In this document: piece by piece, positions 52,106 through 57,551 of the stretch
How positions within the stretch are numbered: position 1 is the stretch's first letter
Layout of the letters: every line of letters starts with the position of its first letter
Source of the DNA: a virus
Virus record (IMG/VR): IMGVR_UViG_3300020198_000019
Coordinates: 1-57,551 of that record
DNA: 57,551 nt
Direction: 5' to 3' (one strand)
Position numbers and translations under genes: made by a program
Notes under the pieces: model-generated
Told to the model about the DNA's origin: nothing
What the model saw: the letters and a program-made list of their open reading frames with translations, nothing else
The model's database searches: none

Positions 52106-52141
52106 GGCCATACAAACCAGCAGCCACGATAGCCGCCGGCA

Positions 52142-52921
52142 TCACAGAATACGCAACAAACTGGGCAGGACAGCATTGCGGCTGCCGTGCCCTACAATCG
52201 CCACGTGCTTACGCTGGTCAGCCATGTCCCGGCGACCGTCGCAGGCTCCGCAAGTAGCACAGGTGCGGGTATTGCCCGCTTCGGGTGACGCCGGACACAG
52301 GATCTCGTTAGACGCAAGATCGTCGACGGTCCGCATGACACGGAACGTACGCCAGCCAGCATCCTGAGCGATCACCGCCTCAGCTTGTGACTGCACGCTC
52401 GCCATAACCAGCGGCTGCCACCCCGCCGCAGCAGACTCACGCCACTGATGCGTGTATCCGGGGTACTTGCCGGGTTTAAGCAACGCTTCAAGAGCAGCCC
52501 ACGCCTCACGCGGCACGGCGACCGGGTCCCCGTAAGACCCGCGACGCAATGCGTACTTGCCGAGCTTACGCAGCATTGACTTGCCGAGCTTTGTCACGTG
52601 CTGATAAGACCCTCGACGAAAGGCTTTCCACACTTGCTCTGGGGCGTTTCGTATCGTCACATAACACGCACGGTAACGGTTCCTCGTGCGGTGCTTACTG
52701 CCCTTCGGCATGCGCTCCACAACGCCACGCAACGGGCAGGAACCGCAGATACTCGAGTCCTTGCCGCTATTGATCGCGGCGAGGGGGCTAACATCCCGTC
52801 GCAAGATCCATGTCTGGATCAGCGGGCCTGTTTTTTCGTTGCGTGTGCCTATTGTGGCGATAGCAACAATCGGCTTGCCGTCCAGCATGGACGGACCGGA
52901 GTAAAAGATAACGCCAGCCAT
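52142..52921 (-). CDS. Cysteine-cluster phage protein, 259 aa
   Basis: The ATG at 52921 lies six bases after GGGAG (CCCACTATGGGAG). Near the start GPSMLDGKPIVAIATIG, TGPLIQTWILRRDVSP, then CGSCPLRG and RACYV; near the end LCPASPE and CATCGACDG. The four- and three-Cys groups suggest a metal or Fe-S site. I recall this pattern from conserved hypothetical phage proteins but cannot name the family. KLGKSMLRKLGKYALRRGSYG is a basic, possibly nucleic-acid-facing stretch. Confidence 0.65.
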   Translation of the reverse strand: MAGVIFYSGPSMLDGKPIVAIATIGTRNEKTGPLIQTWILRRDVSPLAAINSGKDSSICGSCPLRGVVERMPKGSKHRTRNRYRACYVTIRNAPEQVWKAFRRGSYQHVTKLGKSMLRKLGKYALRRGSYGDPVAVPREAWAALEALLKPGKYPGYTHQWRESAAAGWQPLVMASVQSQAEAVIAQDAGWRTFRVMRTVDDLASNEILCPASPEAGNTRTCATCGACDGRRDMADQRKHVAIVGHGSRNAVLPSLLRIL

Positions 52922-52926
52922 GATCA

Positions 52927-52979
52927 ACTCCCATAGTGGGCCAGAAAAAGAAAACCCCGACGACACGGTGTCGCCGGGG
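52927..52979 (-). terminator. Junction module B1
   Basis: Hairpin 52955-52979 (CCCCG, CGACAC, GTGTCG, CGGGG arms), T-rich stretch, and CCCACTATGGGAG before the ATG. Begins in the RNA with TAACGCAGAAAGCAGGTC, whose TAA is the CsrA stop. Confidence 0.8.
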
Positions 52980-53006
52980 AGTACTGCAATCGACCTGCTT
53001 TCTGCG

Positions 53007-53183
53007 TTATGGGGCGATCTCTTCTCGCACCACGGAAACCGTATCACGCGGGCTGTCAAACGCCAGACTGCATGACCCTGTCGCAGTGCTGTTGATTTTT
53101 ATGGTGATCACAACCGGGTCGGACCCGGGAGGCGTCACCGTAATGACAACACGCTGGCCTCTTCGACGTTTCAATACCAACAT
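53007..53183 (-). CDS. csrA: CsrA-family translational regulator
   Basis: 58 aa: MLVLKRRRGQRVVI, strands VVITIKIN, then SLAFDSPRDTVSVVREEI. This is the CsrA core: basic strand 1 with the L-x-R start and the late V-x-R-E-E with the RNA-binding Arg. Known CsrA dimers bind GGA motifs near ribosome-binding sites. The ATG at 53183 has GGAG six bases upstream. It sits in the array whose genes share GGGAG leaders, so phage self-regulation or hijack of host translation is likely. The family call is firm, the target is inference. Confidence 0.85.
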   Translation of the reverse strand: MLVLKRRRGQRVVITVTPPGSDPVVITIKINSTATGSCSLAFDSPRDTVSVVREEIAP

Positions 53184-53190
53184 TCGAAAC

Positions 53191-53228
53191 TCCTTAATGG
53201 AAAAGCGTGCCGGCAAACACGCCGGCAC
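53191..53228 (-). terminator. Junction hairpin B2 (variant)
   Basis: Perfect 8-bp stem GTGCCGGC / GCCGGCAC (53207-53214, 53221-53228) with four T and GGAG ahead of csrA. Sequence unlike the other B hairpins, same layout. Confidence 0.75.
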
Positions 53229-53262
53229 ATCTGGAAAACTCTACAACATCTGTGGAATCGTG

Positions 53263-53610
53263 TCAACGGGAAAACCGGATCAGCCGGCAATGCCGCAGTT
53301 TGATCACGCCCGCTTCATCGACCCGGGCGTGAGCGGTATTCGTGTCATCGAGGGACACCCAGTTACCGGGCGTCGGATCTCCGGGCTGCGGTGATGCGAA
53401 CCACCGCACATCGATCGCAAGGTACACGGTAGTCTTACGTGCTCGGGCATTATACGGGGCCTGACTACGCCACAATTTCGTGGCTTCCACGATATTGGGG
53501 CCACTGCCCCAACTACAATCCCCGACCACCAGAAACCACACCCATCCTGACGGGGCGTCCGTCACGTCCAACAACACGCTGTGATTACGAAACAGAACTT
53601 CACTCGCCAT
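53263..53610 (-). CDS. Hypothetical protein, 115 aa
   Basis: ATG at 53610 after CCCATTATGGGAGAGAGTG. Strand-rich with a Trp/Val core (SGWVWFLVVGDCSWG) and TTVYLAIDVRWFASP. The C-terminus is basic (LRHCRLIRFSR). Unknown. Confidence 0.65.
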   Translation of the reverse strand: MASEVLFRNHSVLLDVTDAPSGWVWFLVVGDCSWGSGPNIVEATKLWRSQAPYNARARKTTVYLAIDVRWFASPQPGDPTPGNWVSLDDTNTAHARVDEAGVIKLRHCRLIRFSR

Positions 53611-53616
53611 CACTCT

Positions 53617-53665
53617 CTCCCATAATGGGACCAAAGAAAAGCCCGGCGACACGGTGCCGCCGGGC
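53617..53665 (-). terminator. Junction module B3
   Basis: Hairpin 53641-53665, GCCCGGCG / CGCCGGGC arms around CACGGTG, then T-rich and CCCATTATGGGAG. The TCCCAT-T-ATGGGA portion is itself a perfect palindrome that includes the ribosome-binding site. Confidence 0.8.
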
Positions 53666-53674
53666 ATGTAACAC

Positions 53675-54259
53675 TCAGCGGGTTTCGACAAAGGCCCTGA
53701 TATTATCCCACTTTTCTTCCGCAACACGATGAGCTGCATCCCTTGCAGCAAGCGCGTCGTTGAACTCAACTACTAAGCGGTTCACTGCGCTCGTCAGTAA
53801 CGTAGTATCCGCATCGCCAGCGACTTCGGTGAGCGGGTAGGGTGGCCTCACTGGGCCGTCAACGACAGTGATCTTGCCGTCCGTGTCAAACGAACACAGG
53901 CGTACAACGATCTCGTTGTACTCACACATGTGCGTTTCCTTGCCGTTGGTGACGAAGGCGCACCCCTTAACCAGCAGGTAGATGCTGTGCTTGCTTTGCT
54001 GCGTCGTCAAGTACCCCAAGGCCAGGTACCGCTCGGGGTACGCACGTCGGTGTGTTTCTGCCTCCCACACAGCCGGGGCTACAGCGTTACGAAACGCTGT
54101 GGTCAACGTAAGGTCAGTCTTCACAGCTTTCTTGCCAACGTACGCTGTAATGGCGGACCGCAGTAACGGCAGCAACAACAAGGCAAACCGCAGCGCCCTG
54201 CAGTGAGCCTCGAGGCGGGCCTGATACTGCGGCGTCATAGTGACTGGGTACTCTCGCAT
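53675..54259 (-). CDS. Hypothetical protein, 194 aa
   Basis: ATG at 54259 with GGAG six bases upstream. Helical N-terminus with a hydrophobic stretch (LRFALLLLPLLRSAITAYVG), then strands with IYLLVKGCAFVTNGKE. Might associate with membrane or form a helical core. No family recognised. Confidence 0.65.
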   Translation of the reverse strand: MREYPVTMTPQYQARLEAHCRALRFALLLLPLLRSAITAYVGKKAVKTDLTLTTAFRNAVAPAVWEAETHRRAYPERYLALGYLTTQQSKHSIYLLVKGCAFVTNGKETHMCEYNEIVVRLCSFDTDGKITVVDGPVRPPYPLTEVAGDADTTLLTSAVNRLVVEFNDALAARDAAHRVAEEKWDNIRAFVETR

Positions 54260-54262
54260 AAC

Positions 54263-54316
54263 ACACTCCAAACAAAAACCAACAGGAAAAACCCCGACGA
54301 CACGGTGTCGCCGGGA
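54263..54316 (-). terminator. Junction module B4
   Basis: Hairpin 54292-54316 close to B1, T5, and a diverged site TTTGGAG with no palindrome. Confidence 0.7.
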
Positions 54317-54344
54317 AGGTACTGCTCAGGACCTGCTTTCTGCG

Positions 54345-54572
54345 TTAAGACCCCCGCTTGCAGTAGTTACACGCAGCGTTCAAGGCCTTTAGAAAAGCAC
54401 TATTCGACTCGATGACGTTTCGAACTTGAGATTGCCGGCTGTTCGTATCCGAGTAACACTCGGGCTCGGCAAGCGTTTCGAGTTCCTCCACCAACAACCG
54501 GGCTACGGCGAGCGCGTCCTCAATCAGGGGCTCGGCGTCGCTTTCATCAAACTTTCTCATCTTATGCGTCAT
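54345..54572 (-). CDS. Hypothetical helical protein, 75 aa
   Basis: ATG after CCCATTACGGGAG. Acidic helix-rich (DESDAEPLIEDALAVARLL, VEELETLAEPE) with two Cys near each other at the end (CNYCKRGS). Its TAA is the first base triplet of the B-type repeat TAACGCAGAAAGCAGG. Confidence 0.65.
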   Translation of the reverse strand: MTHKMRKFDESDAEPLIEDALAVARLLVEELETLAEPECYSDTNSRQSQVRNVIESNSAFLKALNAACNYCKRGS

Positions 54573-54578
54573 GGTAAC

Positions 54579-54626
54579 ACTCCCGTAATGGGCCGCAAAA
54601 GGCCCGGCGACACGGTGCCGCCGGGC
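54579..54626 (-). terminator. Junction module B5
   Basis: Hairpin 54602-54626 (same arms as B3), TTTTGCGGCCCATTACGGGAG. Confidence 0.8.
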
Positions 54627-54644
54627 ATAGAAAACACTAAAGCC

Positions 54645-55283
54645 TCACGGCTTGTGCTCAAGCTCAGACATTGCATCCCGAAAAGCCTTGATAACTTGGT
54701 ACTCGTAAGCAGACTCGGGATCAATCGCCCACGTATCGTCCTGATCCAACTGTTCCCGGGCAGAGGTCACCATGTCTTGAATCAAATACTCCACGTCGGA
54801 ATCGTAATAGCCGCCGCAACTGTCAAGTTGGGTTTCGTCGTCGTCGTCGCCAACCCCGGACCACGAAAGCCCGTGGCCGTTACACCAGTCCGTGTAGCAC
54901 TGGAGGAACCGATCAGCGTCCTTTGCCCGATCCTCGTACGTCTTAGCCCCGATGGCGGAAGGCCCATGTTCCCAGAGCAATACGCCTGCGTGTCCGACGC
55001 CGTCGAAACGGCAGTCAGTACCTGGGCCACCGTGCCCCTTACGAAACCACACACACTCCCCGTGCTCGTAATAGCTGAGCATGAACGCCAGCCCGACATC
55101 GAGTCGGCGGCGAAGGCTGATGTCCCGAGCGGTGAACACGAGCGATCCGTGTTTACGGGTGACACGAAACAACTTGTCGGGGTGCTGAAACCCGACGTGT
55201 TTGCGGCTAAACGACACGAGTTTCCAGTTCATGTCGTTTTCGGCTGGATCTGGACAGCAATCAGGCTCGATCTTAAACGTCAT
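54645..55283 (-). CDS. Hypothetical protein, 212 aa
   Basis: ATG after CCCATTACGGGAGTGTT. N-terminus with CCPDPAEND, middle beta-rich (SLVFTARDISLRRR, AGVLLWEHGP), C-terminus acidic (GVGDDDDETQLD). The largest unknown of family B. No motif decides its role. Confidence 0.65.
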   Translation of the reverse strand: MTFKIEPDCCPDPAENDMNWKLVSFSRKHVGFQHPDKLFRVTRKHGSLVFTARDISLRRRLDVGLAFMLSYYEHGECVWFRKGHGGPGTDCRFDGVGHAGVLLWEHGPSAIGAKTYEDRAKDADRFLQCYTDWCNGHGLSWSGVGDDDDETQLDSCGGYYDSDVEYLIQDMVTSAREQLDQDDTWAIDPESAYEYQVIKAFRDAMSELEHKP

Positions 55284-55289
55284 AACACT

Positions 55290-55373
55290 CCCGTAATGGG
55301 AACAACAAAGAAAAACCCGGCGACACCACGTCGCCGGGAACCTACTGCTCTGGACCTGCTTTCTGCGTTAGCC
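55290..55373 (-). repeat. Junction module B6, left copy of a 62-nt exact direct repeat
   Basis: Hairpin 55316-55338: perfect 9-bp stem CCCGGCGAC / GTCGCCGGG. From about 55311 to 55372 it is identical to 56298-56359. The TAA in its distal end follows a short open stretch without a start (55374-55394), apparently the leftover 3' end of a gene. Confidence 0.85.
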
Positions 55374-55415
55374 GATAAAACGTTTCGCTGCTCACAAAAA
55401 CGGTGTTGGCATCAG

Positions 55416-55760
55416 CTATCCTACAACCTTGGATAATTTCATTGGCTTGTTCATCCAAGGTTGTGGCTGGATATGAATGAACCAATCTTGAATTGAAGGA
55501 ATAAAGCCCATGTCTTCGGTAACGTGTTGTTCACCTATCCATCGAGTAGGAATAACCCTGCCCGTTGATAGCGTGATTGTATTGCCGAACACGCGTTCAC
55601 ACTCAAAGATACCTTGAGCATGATGTCGTAAAGCACGATGCCGAAAATCAGCAAACATTTCCTTGCTGGCATCAAACCATTCGTGAATTTTTTGATAATC
55701 CTCTGGGTTTCCGCCCCATTTTTGGGTTGAGGAAAGGGAATGATGATATGGATTAGCCAT
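55416..55760 (-). CDS. DUF6915-like protein, 114 aa
   Basis: ATG with GGAGG five bases upstream. NPYHHSLSSTQKWGGNPEDY, IHEWFDASKEMFADFRHRAL and RWIGEQHVTEDMGFIPS agree with DUF6915 as I remember it (HHA/S..S...GG..EDY, IHDWFD, FRHRALRHH). Function of the family unknown. Codons and intergenic DNA here are clearly AT-richer than in the neighbours and no junction hairpin follows it directly, supporting recent acquisition with the gene beside it. Confidence 0.75.
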   Translation of the reverse strand: MANPYHHSLSSTQKWGGNPEDYQKIHEWFDASKEMFADFRHRALRHHAQGIFECERVFGNTITLSTGRVIPTRWIGEQHVTEDMGFIPSIQDWFIHIQPQPWMNKPMKLSKVVG

Positions 55761-55910
55761 TGTGTCCTCCATAAAAAAAGGTAGGTGTGAGGCCAATCCT
55801 CACACCTAACTCCAAAGAATGCGAACAAAGCGGTCAACCGGAGCCGCCGTTCGCGCGGGTTTTGAAATCAAAGTCTTTCGGCGGCGGCCCGGTTACCGCC
55901 GTCGTTAGTA
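55761..55910. other. 150-nt gap inside the inserted segment
   Basis: Contains CCGGTTGACCG and GCCGGCGG-type stretches (CGGAGCCGCC, GGCGGCGGCCCGGTTACCGCC) but no frame with a credible start and no junction-family hairpin. In the leftward direction a short inverted repeat AGGTGTGAGG / CCTCACACCT (55781-55806) precedes the DUF6915 gene and may act as its terminator. Confidence 0.35.
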
Positions 55911-56264
55911 TTAACAATTTTCCTCAAAATCTTCGTAATTTAAAACTTCCTCGCACCCTTTCATCGTGACAGTTTTCGTCGTGGTATCCCAAATAACCTC
56001 ACCCGTTACGCTGTATTCACCAGCGAACGTATAGTATTTGTCATAAACTGGTCGGCACAGCCCGCGAACAAGCGCGTTTTCGGGCGTTTGCTCTCTGCCC
56101 GAATCCTCTGGCCAATAATCTTCATGTAATTGGCAGATGACTGTGTCATCTTTCTGGATGACAATGTCATGGCATCCGCCTTCATCATTGCCACCACTGA
56201 AACGGATAACGCATTTGTTTCCGCCTTTGCTTTTGATGAAAGCAAACAGTTTTTCACGTGTCAT
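55911..56264 (-). CDS. DUF6878-like protein, 117 aa
   Basis: ATG after ATGGAGAAAAGCT. CVIRFSGGNDEGGCHDIVIQ, then YYTFAGEYSVTGEVIWD and TVTMKGCEEV match DUF6878-type plasmid/phage proteins from memory (F-x-G-x-x-D-x-G, then AGEYSVxGEV). Function unknown. Shares the low GC of the gene after it. Confidence 0.65.
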   Translation of the reverse strand: MTREKLFAFIKSKGGNKCVIRFSGGNDEGGCHDIVIQKDDTVICQLHEDYWPEDSGREQTPENALVRGLCRPVYDKYYTFAGEYSVTGEVIWDTTTKTVTMKGCEEVLNYEDFEENC

Positions 56265-56270
56265 AGCTTT

Positions 56271-56359
56271 TCTCCATTTCGTCCTTAACGTAAAAACAAA
56301 AACCCGGCGACACCACGTCGCCGGGAACCTACTGCTCTGGACCTGCTTTCTGCGTTAGC
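56271..56359 (-). repeat. Junction module B7, right copy of the 62-nt direct repeat
   Basis: Hairpin 56303-56325 and distal part identical to B6. The TAA of the 198-aa gene lies in it. The low-GC segment lies exactly between the two copies. Confidence 0.85.
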
Positions 56360-56951
56360 GTACCTCGGAACGCACGTTGATGAGACCCTCCCGCATTTCC
56401 TCGCTGGTGATCTCGAACTGTTTATCTGTAGACCGCACGTACCACGTCCACGTAATATCCTCGCGGTCACCCTCGCACTCCTCGATCCAGAAATGCATCC
56501 GCTTGATTATCGCTCGCGTTACCCGCCACGATTCGATTGACGGGTAGCTCCCCTTAACCACGACTCGGTGCCAGCCCCAGTGCTGCATCGCATACAGCCT
56601 AACGTCCTCCGTGTTAGGCTCAGACTGCAGGGCGAACTGGGCCACCAGTTCCGGTAGCCCCGTCCAAAGCGCGAGTAGATCATCGCATGATAGATCTTGA
56701 CTTGGGTTTACGTCGGCCAGCCTGCACCGTAATTCGATGCAGTCTAAGCCGTACTCGTTAGACGCGATCAAGTCGAACACCGATAAAAATTCATCGTAAA
56801 CGGGGTCGTCGGGGTTTGCGGCACTAAGCGCTGCGTAAACAAGCCCGAAAGCGTGTTGGCGAGCCACCATCTCGTGGTTCGCCACGTCAACCCCTGCGTC
56901 ACCGTCACAGTACGTAACGTGACCGTGATTATCGATCCAGTACTCAGACAT
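56355..56951 (-). CDS. Hypothetical protein, 198 aa
   Basis: ATG with GGAGG, preceded by TCCATTACGGAGG, a B-type site. Mostly helical, acidic (VDVANHEMVARQHAFGLVYA, CDDLLALWTGLPELVAQFAL). Trp-rich near the end (WTWYVRS). No family recognised. Confidence 0.65.
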   Translation of the reverse strand: MSEYWIDNHGHVTYCDGDAGVDVANHEMVARQHAFGLVYAALSAANPDDPVYDEFLSVFDLIASNEYGLDCIELRCRLADVNPSQDLSCDDLLALWTGLPELVAQFALQSEPNTEDVRLYAMQHWGWHRVVVKGSYPSIESWRVTRAIIKRMHFWIEECEGDREDITWTWYVRSTDKQFEITSEEMREGLINVRSEVR

Positions 56952-56990
56952 GACTTACCTCCGTAATGGAAACAAGAAAGGAACACGAAC

Positions 56991-57012
56991 GATGGCCGCC
57001 GCAGCGGCCATC
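56991..57012 (-). other. Strong hairpin without T-run
   Basis: Nine-bp perfect stem GATGGCCGC / GCGGCCATC with a four-base loop, between the 198-aa gene and the 74-aa gene. The transcript after it reads GTTCGTGTTCC, so it is not a standard terminator; it may be a processing or stability element. Confidence 0.5.
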
Positions 57013-57015
57013 TAT

Positions 57016-57035
57016 CCTGCACCCGTCTAAGGCCT
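57016..57035 (-). repeat. 20-nt direct repeat, left copy
   Basis: The 20 bases 57016-57035 recur exactly at 57331-57350. Read leftward each encodes ALDGCR in the same phase relative to the repeat. Confidence 0.85.
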
Positions 57036-57038
57036 GTG

Positions 57039-57263
57039 TCACAACTCGTCGGTATCTTCGATCTCGTCCTCATCCGATTCAAAAGGTTCAAGCTCAATAC
57101 CTAGCAGTTTAGCCAGCTCTTCGCAATCATCTGCCATTGGTTCAAAGCTTTCGCGACCTTCGTCGGTTGAGCAATCCCAAACTTGTGCGAGACCCTCTAA
57201 ACACGAATTACGCAATCGTGTTAGGATGTCTTTCATTTTTTCTTTTTCTTCCGCGGTTGCCAT
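57039..57263 (-). CDS. Hypothetical acidic protein, 74 aa
   Basis: ATG at 57263 with AAGGTG seven bases before. Helical and acidic (TAEEKEKMKDILTRLRNSCL, LEPFESDEDEIEDTDEL). AT-rich codons. It lies between the two 20-nt repeats. Confidence 0.6.
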   Translation of the reverse strand: MATAEEKEKMKDILTRLRNSCLEGLAQVWDCSTDEGRESFEPMADDCEELAKLLGIELEPFESDEDEIEDTDEL

Positions 57264-57330
57264 TGCTAACACCTTAATCGTAAAGTTTTGCTTGTTTCAA
57301 AAGCCCAACAATAGTTTCTTCTGGAACGTC
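57264..57330 (-). pseudogene. Start-less 3' gene remnant
   Basis: Reading leftward from the 57331 repeat, a frame with natural protein character (DVPEETIVGLLKQAKLYD) ends at a TAA near 57270 but has no start after the stop that closes the region behind it. It looks like the tail of a gene cut by the event that made the direct repeats. Confidence 0.4.
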
Positions 57331-57350
57331 CCTGCACCCGTCTAAGGCCT
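57331..57350 (-). repeat. 20-nt direct repeat, right copy
   Basis: Identical to 57016-57035; see that entry. It overlaps the region right after the 24-aa gene. Confidence 0.85.
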
Positions 57351-57353
57351 ACC

Positions 57354-57428
57354 CTACAGCTCGATCCGGATCACACTCCGCAGCTTGTTGTAACGCAGGC
57401 GGATTGATCCGATTAAGTTCCCGTTCAA
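57354..57428 (-). CDS. 24-aa microprotein with TTG start
   Basis: TTG at 57428 overlaps the stop of the previous frame, and GGAGG lies seven bases upstream. Basic peptide (NGNLIGSIRLRYNKLRSVIR). The good site argues for reality, the rare start and length against. Confidence 0.35.
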   Translation of the reverse strand: MNGNLIGSIRLRYNKLRSVIRIEL

Positions 57429-57538
57429 GACTTTTCCTCCGGAATGTCGTATGTGTCGCAAATTCCAAAAGCTTCTGAGGCTTCATTTGGTTCTTCAACC
57501 AAAAATGCTATGCGTTTTAGTACCGCAGCAAGAACCAT
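57425..57538 (-). CDS. 37-aa microprotein at the window edge
   Basis: ATG with AAGG seven bases upstream. Helical, then acidic (VLAAVLKRIAFLVEEPNEAS). The last complete frame at the right edge; its promoter lies beyond the window. Confidence 0.45.
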   Translation of the reverse strand: MVLAAVLKRIAFLVEEPNEASEAFGICDTYDIPEEKS

Positions 57539-57551
57539 TTGACGACCTTGC

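Noticed and set aside
54426-55436. 336-codon plus-strand frame
   Set aside because: Antisense to two well-supported minus-strand genes and to junctions B5 and B6; no ribosome-binding site.
52922-56359. Integron attC sites
   Set aside because: Gene-plus-palindrome layout resembles cassettes, but the GTTRRRY/RYYYAAC core sites are not satisfied (for example GTTAGCC, GTTAAGA), no tyrosine integrase is present, and the hairpins carry T-runs and ribosome-binding sites as terminators do.
47824-56360. CRISPR array
   Set aside because: The repeats are similar, but the intervening pieces are full coding frames of very different length (about 60-740 nt) with ribosome-binding sites, not 25-45-nt spacers, and no cas genes occur.
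1-57551. tRNA genes
   Set aside because: No cloverleaf with a T-arm GGTTCGAATCC-like sequence was found by eye on either strand; a dedicated scan could still find a divergent one.

Overview
The window looks like most or all of a tailed bacteriophage genome. No ribosomal or tRNA genes and no cellular housekeeping genes were seen. Virion genes fill the left two thirds, a compact DNA-replication block follows, and the right fifth is a dense run of small genes on the opposite strand. The host cannot be read directly. A DUF1580-like helix-turn-helix gene (a family I know mainly from Planctomycetota), a CsrA homologue and the absence of a conventional endolysin point tentatively to a planctomycete or similar host. 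The first gene starts 20 bases in and the last starts 13 bases before the end, so the window is probably a contig, not an assembly with proven ends.

Layout. 0.02-1.7 kb: a serine recombinase with two catalytic domains in one chain, overlapped tail-to-tail by a small DNA-binding gene. 1.8-30.5 kb, plus strand: scaffold, major capsid protein, decoration protein, a zincin-containing polyvalent protein, large terminase, portal, head-tail connectors, tail tube/hub-like proteins, and two very large probable internal or ejected proteins (972 and 1842 aa). 30.6-34.35 kb: after a promoter and a folded leader comes a lysis/periplasmic set (thermonuclease, DUF1353, small membrane proteins, papain-like peptidase, exported thioredoxin). 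34.35-39.35 kb: tail fibres. 39.37-46.5 kb: a strong sigma70-type promoter drives an AT-hook protein, a PD-(D/E)XK nuclease, a DUF2815 single-strand-binding protein, an XRE regulator, family A DNA polymerase, VRR-NUC nuclease and a SNF2-type helicase. No primase or RNA polymerase was recognised.

46.5-57.55 kb, minus strand: about 30 mostly unknown small genes. Most junctions are a repeated cassette made of the stop codon, a GC-rich hairpin, a T-run and a conserved GGGAG ribosome-binding site. One hairpin family covers 47.8-51.3 kb and another covers 52.9-56.3 kb. A CsrA-type translational regulator gene sits inside this array. Two AT-richer inserts (55.4-56.3 and 57.04-57.33 kb) are bounded by exact direct repeats of 62 and 20 nt, suggesting that whole ORFs are swapped between near-identical junctions. 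This array, the phage CsrA and the tandem-domain recombinase are the best candidates for new biology here.
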